A stretch of DNA of 64,000 nucleotides from Cristatella mucedo (Eukaryota; Bryozoa; Phylactolaemata; Cristatellidae), in the NCBI GenBank assembly GCA_009760855.2, contig WPIO01000062.1, positions 840,001-904,000 on the forward strand, written 5' to 3'. Position 1 is the stretch's first letter, and the number at the start of each line of letters is the position of its first letter. The position numbers and the translations under genes are program-made. Below the pieces are notes generated by a model. The model did no database searches. It was given only the letters and a program-made list of their open reading frames with translations, and was not told the DNA's origin. This document shows, in pieces, positions 22,214 through 32,382 of this stretch.

Positions 22214-24547
22214 ACGACGTAACTTACAAAGCATTGACATAGACAAGTTTTTGAAATCTGTTTGTGATGCAGGCCTTCTTGATCTGCATTCAGACTCGAC
22301 CGGCAGCCTCGATACCCTCACTGATGCGATGAACATGACACTCAGGAGTGCTCTTGACAAGCATGCTCCCGTTCATTCTATCCGTGTTCAAAGTCGTCGA
22401 GATCCCTTTCAATTTACAAAAAAACTCCTTAAGATGCGCCGTGTTAAGCGCAGGCTGGAACGTCGTTTCAAGAAATCGGGGTCTGAGGCAGACCTAGTCA
22501 ATTTTAGAGACTACCTTCGAGTTTACACCCGAAAGCTTAAAAAAGCCAGGGCTTCTTTTTTCATTAGAAAACTAAATTCCTGCCAGTCGGACACTAAACA
22601 AATTTATAAGACAGTAAACCATTTACTGGCCAATGCTGTCAGGTTTGACTCCCCAGATATTAAGGGCTCAGCCGAAAAGTTTTCAGCCTTCTTTACTGAA
22701 AAAATTGTGCACATTCGTGCCTCCATTAAGCCCTCTCCGACCAAAGCAATTGCCGTTCTTCAACCTGTGACCTTTCTTAAAAGGTTCTCCGATGTTTCTG
22801 CCTGTGATGTGGCTGCCTTAATAAGGTCTAGCAAAAAGAGTTCGTCTCCTGAAGACCCTATACCTTCATCTCTGTGGTCTTCACTTGCAGACCAACTTAG
22901 CCCTGCCATAACCAAGATTTTTAATGCTTCTTTGGGAAAAGGGGTCGTCCCCAAGTCCTTCAAATCGGCAATCGTTAGACCTATTCTTAAAAAGCCTGGA
23001 TTAGACACAGAGGTCCTAGCAAACTATCGTCCAGTTTCCGTTCTTATCAAAAATTCTTGAAAAAATTGTTGCTAAGCAGCTAGTTGAACATATTGAAAAT
23101 AATGGAATGTCAGAAACATTTCAATCAGGTTTCAAGAGGCAGCACTCTACTGAAACTGCTCTCCTCCGTGTTAACAATGACATTCTAAGGGGCAACGACG
23201 ACGGGAATATCACTGCCCTAGCTCTGCTAGATCTGTCTGCTGCCTTCGACACTATTGATCACGAAGTTCTGCTTGAATGATTGAGAACAACGATTGGTCT
23301 GGCAGACGAAGCACTGGCGTTGTTTAAATCATACTTGTCTGATCGTGTTCAATCCGTGTCGTGTGGGGGTCAGGTCTCAGACATGAGAAGGGTCACCTGT
23401 GGAGTTCCTCAAGGGTCTGTACTTGGTCCCTTGCTGTTCTCCATTTATACGCAACCTCTGGGAAAAGTGATTAAGGCCCATGGAATAGGATATCACTTCT
23501 ATGCTGACGATACTCGGTTGTATTTGTCATTTAAACCGTCGGAATCTGCTGCAGCAACTGAGAAACTGAATGCTTGCCTTGCCGATATTCGATCCTGGAT
23601 GTCGGAAAACTTCCTGAAATTAAATGATGATAAAACCAAACTGGTGCTCATAGGACACCCTAAGCGTGTAGCTGGAATAAAAGGCTTTACTCTTCTAATA
23701 GGTGATGCTATTGTGCGACCTTCACCACGTGCTCGTAATCTAGGTGTCGTGTTCGACAGCTGCCTCAATTTCAAAAGCTTCATTCAGAAGACTGCCTCTA
23801 CAGCTAGCCATCACATCCGATCCCTATCCAAGATTAGAAGCTGTCTCCCACAATGGCTTGTAACAAATTTAACTAGCTCTTTAGTTCTGTCTCGGCTTGA
23901 TTATTGTAATTCCCTTTTGGCTGGGCTACCAAAGAAAGCTATTATGCCACTACAGCGGATTATGAATATGGCTGCAAGGCTAGTCTTCAAGTCCCAGCGG
24001 TTTGAGCACGTGTCACCTTTGCTGAAAGAGCTAGGATGGTTGCCTGTTGAGCAAAGGATACAGAGCAAAGTTCTTACACTGACCCACAAGGCCCGCCACG
24101 GCTTGGCTCCTTCGTACCTAGCTGAACTGCTGCATCAGTTTCAGCCTGCTCGCACCCTCAGGTCCTGTGTGGACAATAAATTAGCTGTCCCATTCCTCCG
24201 CTTAAAGACAGTTGGCGACAGAAGCTTTAGCTCTGCAGGTCCTAGACTGTGGAACTCGCTTCCACAATTCTTACGCAACGACATCTACTCTCCAACTGCC
24301 GACTATGGCACATCTTTTTCAGCGGTCCTGAACTGCTACTTCTATGCTACTCACTACCTCAACTGCTCTCCTAACTCTGATATGCTTCCCACTTTCTCTT
24401 TGTTGCGTGAGACGAAGTCTGTTGGCTACCGAATGCGTACCGAAAGCCGCTTAGGCTGTGAGTTCGCTATAGAAAACTCTCATGCGTAACACCCACATGG
24501 TCTTTATGACTTTGTGGAGTTACTGACGGAGATACATTACATTACAT
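22214..24547 (+). mobile_element. CR1/L2-type LINE (family A), nearly intact 3' part
   Basis: A 5'-truncated non-LTR retrotransposon. It starts inside ORF2 downstream of the endonuclease, in the RNLQSIDIDKFLKSV region just before 22251. It holds the complete reverse transcriptase and C-terminal region and ends in a 3' UTR with GGAGATACATTACATTACAT. Copies of this 3' end recur at 10.3, 15.9, 30.4, 54.1, 56.1 and 58.9 kb. Confidence 0.9.
22217..24489 (+). pseudogene. LINE ORF2 reverse transcriptase, one frameshift and one stop
   Basis: The enzyme copied the LINE RNA into genomic DNA by target-primed reverse transcription. The first open part (to 23060) carries the pre-RT region and NYRPVS. A 1-2 base indel near 23036-23042 shifts the frame, and ILEKIVAKQL, GFKRQHSTETALL and LDLSAAFDTIDHEVLLE then read in the next frame. 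At 23278 a TGA replaces an expected Arg codon (CGA). The frame resumes at 23281 for 402 residues with GVPQGSVLGPLLFSIY (residues 41-56), FYADDTRLYL (catalytic YADD at 74-77), LKLNDDKTKL and the C-terminal FKSQRFEHVSPLLKELGWLP and GPRLWNSLP motifs. So little damage suggests a recent insertion. Confidence 0.9.
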
Positions 24548-25085
24548 TTTAATTACAGAGCGACTCACGACTGTCTGCCGTGAGAGTTGGTAGGAAAAAA
24601 AAGAATTTCGCCTCTAGCGGGAACGAGCCTGCCACCTCTGGGTTACCTACCGTTCCAGTCATCTAGCGATTGAGAGAGATCCAGACTGAAGCCGTTCTTT
24701 CGGTACTCAACCAATGCGGGGCTACAAAGTTTCGGCTTCTTTGAGTTTATACTTACAAACTTTAATGGATTTCCGGTAAACAGCGTGAACGAATATGTAC
24801 GTTTATAACTGTGCACATGGGCAGACGCCAAGCGGCCAGCATTACGCTGCTGGGCATACATCCACTGGCGCCGACGGAGAGAAAGCAAACTTGTTTGGCG
24901 ATGACGGATGTCATTTTGAGATTAGAGATACGGAGCTCTAGAACATTCGTAACCTGAGCACGGACCGCTGGCGAGCCCATTGCGAGCCATTCAGACTGGA
25001 TTGAAAACTCACCTCAACAGGGCTTACAGTGGTCCCCATGCCATGGCAATGCACGGCTTAATTGCGGACAGACTGACCCACACAA
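24548..25085. other. No gene recognised
   Basis: Mixed-composition DNA with short frames only. The box B-like string near 24610-24640 (antisense) is too weak to call a SINE. Confidence 0.5.
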
Positions 25086-25710
25086 GGCAATAATAATAAT
25101 TATAATTATAATAATACATTTGATATAGCGCCCTCAGAGAACTCAATCTCTTTCTAGGCGCTTTACGTTTGCTGAAAAGGAAGCACGATTGAATGGTTAG
25201 TGGTAGCATGCTCGATAAACAACAAGAATAACATGGTTAGGGGTGACATGCAAAGGGTCAGCATGCAAGTGTGGTTAGTGGCAGCATGCACAGTGTCAAC
25301 ACGCATAGACACATAAAGGTTGAATCACAGGGACCCACTAAATGCTGTGAAAAATAGGTGCGTTTTTAGTTTCTTTTTAAATGCGGTCTGAGTCAGGAGA
25401 TGACGTGATGCAACTTGGGAGGGATTTCCAGACTTTGGAAGCATGCGAACTAAAGGCACCGTTCTCCAAAGGATTTGAGGCTAGTGTGAGGTATAGGTAA
25501 ACAGTTGGATTCCGAAAAGCGGGTGGTACGATGCTTGGCCTGCTGGGGTAGTATATCTGAGAGATAGGCTGAAGCCAAAGAATGAAGAGACCTAAAAGTG
25601 AGTGACAAAACCTTGAAGTCGACGCGTTGCTTGACTGGGAGCGAGCGAAGGTCGGCGAGAAGTGGTGTGACGTGGCAACTGCGCCGCTCACGACAGACAA
25701 GGCAATCCTA
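25086..25710 (-). mobile_element. LINE family B, 3' part
   Basis: An (AAT)n tail lies at about 25087-25112, then antisense 3' UTR and C-terminal coding sequence. The minus strand gives motifs equivalent to SLPTCVTSSPDL and, in other frames, ATSHHFSPTFARSQSSNAST. Coding is broken by frameshifts. Confidence 0.85.
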
Positions 25711-26885
25711 TCATATAGAAGTATAGCTAATATTCAAACAAAAATCCCAAAAACTTGAACGTGCGCAACGAGACGAGAAATGAAAAAGTAAAATAAAATA
25801 GTAAAATAGTAAACGAGACGAAGAAAGAAAAGCTCTGCAAAAAGTCAGAAGCAAAGCAGCTTAGCTGCTCAACCGAAGCCCCGTGTACACCGTGACCCGA
25901 GCTGTCTCGGAAATCTTCACCGCCAAAAGTCAAAACCTTGGGGCCTCGACGGGCTCGTCCATTTTGGTGCCCTGGAAGTCTACTTTTAGTCGTACGATGT
26001 TTTACGTACGAGCTTCAAGCAGTCGGCAGCAGCATCGACTCGACTCGAGCGCTCCACCACCACCACCCCCCCCCCCCCACCCACCCCCTCCCCTGCGCGC
26101 CCAAAAAGCCGACGGCGGCGGGCTGAGCGACAGGTTCCAAAGTAGTAACCTGAAATCGTCCAGCGAGCGTCAGTCCTTGAATGAGCTGGAGCTCAGTCTC
26201 GTATCGCGAGACCGACCGGAGAGAGGCTGCGTCAACCGTCTCGCGGCCGCGTTTTGCACCGCGCCAAGCGACGCCGCGCCGCCTCGCTGAAAGCTCAGCT
26301 TGCGTCATTTTCGCGACAACCTTCCGGCCCCCGGCGAGGAAGCAATTAAACTCGCTCCCGGCGGCCGCGTCTACTTGACTCTAGAGAGCAACCGCACGGC
26401 GCGGGCCGCAGCCCGCGGGCCAGTTCTAACGCTAAGCGAAACTGCAGCTTCGTCACCTCTCTCCCGCCAAGTGACGTCGAATAAAATAAGAAAAAATCTT
26501 TCGTCAGAGTGCGCGATTTCGCTCCGACGGAAACCCCCGCTGTCGCAATAGCAGCAACTTGGCCGCCGAGCACTGAATGATCCGCCGCTTAGGCCCCATG
26601 TCAGTCGCCAGCCATCTGAGGAGGCCATAAACGTCGCACCGAGCTCGCCAATCGCCGCTCGCGGCGAGAGCAGCGATTGCCAGCAGATTGTCGCGACTCT
26701 TTCCGGCCGGCCCCGCCCCCTGAACGGGCAGCCGGGGCGCGTGGAGATGCGGCCGAGGAGGCAGCCTCGTTCCGAGCTCGAGATCCGCGGGATCTCGCAC
26801 TCCCGGTCGCACCGTCGCGCCGGATGGCGCCCCGTCGGTACTCCGAGTCGTCGGCGCAAAGCTGTGCCGACGACTCGGAGCGCTT
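25711..26885. other. CpG-rich region, no gene assigned
   Basis: GC- and CpG-rich DNA with many overlapping open frames on both strands, as expected from base composition alone. It includes a (CCA)n/poly-C tract at about 26054-26092 and a GTGACGTCG CRE-like octamer near 26470. It could be a promoter-type CpG island, but I cannot attach a transcript to it. Confidence 0.4.
26054..26092. repeat. (CCA)n and poly-C tract
   Basis: CCACCACCACC is followed by a run of about 13 C and more CCA/CCC units. Confidence 0.9.
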
Positions 26886-26886
26886 C

Positions 26887-27041
26887 CTAAGGCGGTTGCT
26901 TTCACGACCTCGGTCCCGAGGTCGTGGGTTCAATTCCTGCGGTGGGCGATTCTGTATCGCCACTGCAAGCGGTGGTGATAGCCGTAAAGGCTCTTCTGTC
27001 GCTATACAAAAAGAGGCTGTTTAATCAGCTAGGATTTTTTT
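26887..27041 (+). mobile_element. tRNA-derived SINE, copy 5 (best copy)
   Basis: The head reads AAGGCGGTTGCTTTCACGAC, with box B GTGGGTTCAATTCC and the body CGGTGGGCGATTCTGTATCG, CACTGCAAGCGGTGGTGATA, GCCGTAAAGGCTCTTCTGTC. The 3' block AAAAAGAGGCTGTTTAATCA ends in a T-rich run. It serves as a reference for the other copies. Confidence 0.9.
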
Positions 27042-27597
27042 TCCTGTCAGGCAGCAGACCGCTCGCCTCAGCTCTAAGCGGCCGAAAAGCTCGCCCGCGC
27101 GCTCTCCTTACTCGCGTGCACCTCTTTGCCGCAGCCGAGCGGCCCACTCTTCCCCTGCGCGCTCTTCGCCAAAAGCCACCATTTCTACAGTTTACATCAC
27201 CATTATCGACTCGACCGCGCTCGCGGGCGCCTGCCGTCGTTCGCGTAGTGCGAGCGGCGAAAATTGCGGGCGCGAGGCCGGCCGGCATCGCGCGTCAATT
27301 CTTCTGCCACGGATTGTGGACGGACAGTATGGCAACGTTACGTGCCTTCTCCGCCCGAATGGATTGCTACCAAGGGCGCACGCCAATGCCGCACCCCTCC
27401 CCATCCTACGATAAACTCGTGCTAGTAACAGCAGGTTCGTATAGAATCCGCCAACATCGGCGTGACTTAAAATATAAAGGTACGACACTGTAACGTAACC
27501 CAAAGTAGAGGAAATACCTTAGGGCAAGTGACTAGGAAGTGCTCGGAAGTGTGCGAGCCAAAAAAGGCCGCCTCCGTGCTTTGACAGTTGCTGAAGA
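27042..27597. other. GC-rich DNA, no gene assigned
   Basis: A continuation of the CpG-rich block up to about 27.35 kb. Frames on both strands overlap and none is recognisable. Confidence 0.45.
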
Positions 27598-28540
<943 letters not shown>

Positions 28541-28596
28541 CTGCGGCGTCCGTTAGCAGTGATGTGCTTGCACATCACTGCTAACGGACGCCGCAG
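28541..28596. repeat. 56-bp near-perfect palindrome (27-bp arms, 2-base centre)
   Basis: The left arm 28541-28567 (starting CTGCGGCGTCCGTTAGCAGT) is the exact reverse complement of 28570-28596, with TT at the centre. No mismatch was found in the arms, and homology stops abruptly on both sides. Confidence 0.95.
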
Positions 28597-28599
28597 ACG

Positions 28600-29325
28600 C
28601 AGCCGTGGCTGCATAACTGGGATAAATTTGCAGCTGACAGCTGCAATAAGCTACAAAGGTAAATATTCATGGAGAACGAATGAGAGCACTATGCCGAGTC
28701 ACAGGCGCCTCGTATCATTCTGAGGCGTTCTCTAACGTTTGCTCCCTTCAAGAATTGGAGAAATCCAAATAGGGTCCGATAACCCCAGGTTAGACTACCG
28801 ATAATTCTTTAGAATGTTTCTGCATTGACTTCGGCTTCACTTTCCTTTGATATTTAAGCTTAAAGGTATCTCTTTTTACGACTTATCTTGCAGGGAACGC
28901 CACATAGAGCCATGCGCCAAGGTTAAAGATGGCTACTGGCGGGTTTGTGTAGCAGTCACTGTGAACGCAATTATGGACCTTAAAAGTATGCCTAACTGCG
29001 TTTACAATGCTGCGGTTACTCATTCTTCTCTATATGATGGAATTTCCCGCTGAATACGAGAACCTGCTGAGATTTCCGACCAAGCTTTTTAGAGTTAATG
29101 TAAATTAGTTGCAAGGCATAGAATTCGAGCGGTAATGGTCAAGATGTTAAGGCATATTTGTAAAGTGCGCAACACAATTACTGCAAATCAACTGCATGTA
29201 ATTGATTTTAATGTAAGCAGCTTGTTCTGCTGGATCTCAGCGGCTTGTAATAAATTTATAACATTTACTATTATCTACCAAGTGCTCCTTTGGTGCCTAT
29301 AATTTTGCCCGAGTATTACTTGTAT
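28600..29325. other. No gene recognised
   Basis: A 68-residue + frame at 28847-29053 follows a possible acceptor (CTTGCAG near 28890) but has no recognisable domain or clear donor, so it is not called as an exon. Confidence 0.45.
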
Positions 29326-29329
29326 CGCC

Positions 29330-30490
29330 CTGCGGTAGTGGAGTTCCTCACCTTCCGGAGTCCCGGAAGAGTCCGTCCTCGGTCCCTTGCTGCTCTCCAT
29401 TTTTACACACCTGTGGCAAAATTGGTTATTGGCCCATGGACGAGGATGTCACTGTTATGCTGACGATACGCAGCTGTGTTTGTCATTTGAACCGTCAACA
29501 TCTGCTGCAGCAACTGATAAACTGAATGCTTGCCTTGCCAACATTCGATCCTGGATGTCGGCAACTTTCGTTAAACTAAACGACGATAAAACAGAACTGC
29601 TGCTCATAAGACACCCTAAGCGTGTGGCTGAACTTGTAGGCTTTGCTCTTCTAATAGTTGATGCTTTTGTGCGACCATCACCATCTGCTCGGAATTTAGG
29701 TGTCGTCTTCGACAGCTACCTAAATTTCAAAGCTTCGTTAAGAAGATTGCTTCCGAAGCCAGCTATCACGTCTGATCTCTATTCAAGATTATGAACTGTC
29801 TTTCGCGGTGGCTTGCAAACAACTCAACTAGCTCCTTAGGTCTGTCTCGGCTAGATTATAGTTCCCTTTTGGCTGGGCTACCGAAAAGAAAGCAACTAGG
29901 CCACTGCAGCTGGCTATGAATATGGCTGCAAGACTAGTCTGCGAATCCCGGAGGTTTGACCATGTGTCTCACTTTCTAGACGAGCTAGGATGGCTGCCGG
30001 TTGATCAGCGGATACGGAGTAAACGTTTTTACGCTGACCCACAAGGCCCGCCCTGGCTCGGCTCCTTCACACCTGGCTGAGCTGCTCACCAGTTTTAGCC
30101 TCCTCGTGCCCTCAGGTCCAGTATGGACAATAAATTAGCTGCTCCATTCCTTCGGTTAAAAGACTGTTGGCGACAGAAGCTTTAGCTCTGCGGCTCCTAG
30201 ACTGTGGAACTCGCTCCCACGATTCTTACGCAACGACAACTACTCTCCTGGGTGCTGACTATGGCTCATCTTTTTCAGCGGTCCTGAGCTGCTACTGCCA
30301 TGCTACTCACTACCTCAACTGCTCCCTTGACTCTGCCATGTTTCTCACTTTCTCTTTGCTGCGTGAGACGAAGTCTGTTGGCTACCGAATGCGTACCGAA
30401 AGCCGCTCAGGCTGTGAGTGCGCTATGTAAAACTCTCCAGCGTAACACCTACGTGGTCTTTGTGGAGTTGCAGACGGAGAAACGGAGTAT
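29330..30490 (+). mobile_element. LINE family A copy, degenerate
   Basis: It begins inside the GVPQGSVLGPLL block, read here as GVPHLPESRKSPSSVPCC in a shifted frame. It continues with CYADDTQLCLSF (29455-29490), LKLNDDKTELLLI (29571-29610) and NLGVVFDSYLNFK, and then the C-terminal motifs in broken frames. The 3' UTR matches family A (ACGTGGTCTTTGTGGAGTTG). Several indels make it inactive. Confidence 0.85.
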
Positions 30491-30724
30491 AGGCAAAGCA
30501 AAATCTTTCTCGGAGTGGCTGCATGCGACTTCTTTCGGTGCGGCGATGGCGTCGGCAGAAGCTTAGCGCGCGCCCGTCGGGCGATTCATTGGCCGCCCAA
30601 GCTTTTTCGGAAGGTCGGAAAGATTGCTGAGCATTTCCTACTTCGACGAGTTTAGTGCTCAGCAGGTGTGCGTCCTCGCTCAGCGAGCCCTGTCGCGCGA
30701 GCGCGCTCGTCGTAAGTATCTCCT

Positions 30725-30890
30725 GGTAAGGAGTCCACGGGTAAGGCGCTCGAAGCTCCCAGGTCATGGGTTCGAGTCCTGCAGCGGTGGCTAATCCATT
30801 ACTTTCCACTGCGAGCCGTAGCTATTAACGCTCTTCGGCCACTATATAAATAAGGCTATTAAATCAGCTAACCTTTATTTTACTTCTATC
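30725..30890 (+). mobile_element. tRNA-derived SINE, copy 6
   Basis: Box B CATGGGTTCGAGTCCTGCAG lies near 30766. The CCACTGCGAGCCGTAGCTAT body and the AATAAGGCTATTAAATCAGC 3' block follow. Confidence 0.85.
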
Positions 30891-31440
30891 TCAAGCAGCG
30901 CAGTTGCCAGGATTTCAGCACGGGAGGCAAACCTTGACCTTGATCGAGGCAGCTAGTCATACGATGGCTGGAGAGGCAGTCGGGTAGCGATCCTGCAGGA
31001 GCGTCTCTTTCAATTTTTCGCGGGGCCATATTCTCCATCAACGGACTCCCAGCGGTCTTGATCTCAAAGGTTGTTTTAATAACGAGACGTTGTGGCATCA
31101 CAACCGAAAACCTACCGCAATTCAGAAAATGAACCTATGGAAAATGCCTAACCCTTATAAAAGCCCTTGGCAAGAATATTCTCTGCGGGTTCTCTATTCT
31201 AGAACAATTTTTCGCTAGATAACCCTGTCAGCTCCGCATAAAATAATAAATAAATAATAATAAATAACAATAAGAATAAATAAATATAAAAAATAATGTA
31301 TATATATATATATATATTCAAATCTACTTACTTCTAGCCACGTACCAGTGAAAAATTTACGGCGTGCTTGGATAAGAGTGTCACAGCCAAGCTATGTGCG
31401 AGGTACTGAAATACGCTTCTGAGACTCACTTCTTGCAGGT
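30891..31440. other. No gene; AT-rich microsatellite inside
   Basis: No recognisable gene. An (AATA)n tract leading into (TA)n lies at about 31229-31319. Confidence 0.5.
31229..31319. repeat. (AATA)n and (TA)n tract
   Basis: AATA-type units are followed by about ten TA dinucleotides. Confidence 0.9.
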
Positions 31441-31449
31441 CTCTCTGTT

Positions 31450-31750
31450 CGCGAAACAGCAAGCTTAAAGCGTACGCAAACTTGGCGGCTAGGCTATTCT
31501 AGGATATTCTGAACGCAGCTACTGCCATAAAATATTGTTTCTTAACGACCTGCATTGGCTCTCCATCGCGGATCGGCTTCACTTCATCGTGTCACTCCAC
31601 ATCATTCTCCATTCGCCTGGCCCGGCCTAATAACTTAGTCCTAAGGCTCCCAGTCCAGGCCTTTCGCTCCTCTAATTCCATTATTTTAGCTGCCACTCAA
31701 AATCACAGTTCCTGTGCTCCCAAAGCCTGAATCTCGCTACCGACATATGT
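31450..31750 (+). mobile_element. LINE family B fragment, degraded
   Basis: The + strand reads LNDLHWLSIADRLHFIVSLH (equivalent to LLADLHWLPVKQRIDFKVLS in family B). Further on is a CCCAAAGCCTGAATCTCGCT block, equivalent to PKAWTSLPT. Stops occur throughout. Confidence 0.65.
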
Positions 31751-32128
31751 ACGTCTCCGACATATGTACGTCATTTTTTTATCGCTTGCGAAAGAGGCGG
31801 GGACATTGCGTCTCTTATGACGACGGAGCTCTCAGACTGCGCGAGCACACTCCCTACCCTTGTTGAGTCTGTCATATCCGTCAGCCGATGGCTGCTCATT
31901 ACAGGGGAGTGCCAGAGAAGCCCCGGTCATAAAAACCAAAATTTCCCCAAACTCGCCATGCCCGACAGCGGCGGAACGTTCGGCTAGTCGGTAGCGGCCT
32001 TGCACGCGTAACTGAAGATTACTCGACCGGGCGTTATTATTACTACACCCAGTACTCAGCCATTATTAGACCGCGCTTACTTCCTCCGGTGTCTTATCAA
32101 GTGGCCAAGCACTCAAGCCGACGGCCCA

Positions 32129-32135
32129 TATTTAA
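32129..32135 (+). promoter_or_regulatory. TATA-like box upstream of the cytokine candidate
   Basis: TATTTAA lies about 77 bases before the ATG at 32206. A start site 25-30 bases downstream would leave a 5' leader of roughly 45-50 bases. The surroundings are CpG-rich. Position and sequence fit a core promoter, but no start-site data are available. Confidence 0.4.
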
Positions 32136-32205
32136 CTCCCGCTAGTTGGCAGGCGGGCGCAGCGACAATCCGCTGAGCCCGCGAAGCGAGCAGCTGACAG
32201 AGACC

Positions 32206-32382
32206 ATGCCCTTCGACAAGTCGTGCACTCGCGAATTCGTTCTGCTGTCACTGGCGGTCGTCGCGACGACGACGTCGCCGGCCGGCCGCTGCAGACACGA
32301 GCCGTCGGCGAACGTGCGCACGTACCTTCGCGAAGAGCTGCGACTGGCGGCAGGCATGGCGTTCGCCATCGCGGACGTCATA
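32206..32382 (+). CDS. Cytokine candidate, exon 1 (signal peptide and helix A)
   Basis: 59 codons ending ...FAIADVI. The donor is ATA|GTAAGT at 32383, intron phase 0. Confidence 0.5.

Noticed and set aside
25883..27493. Many overlapping open frames of 60-190 residues on both strands
   Set aside because: They lie in CpG-rich DNA where stops are rare, overlap in several frames at once, cross a SINE copy and show no recognisable domain.
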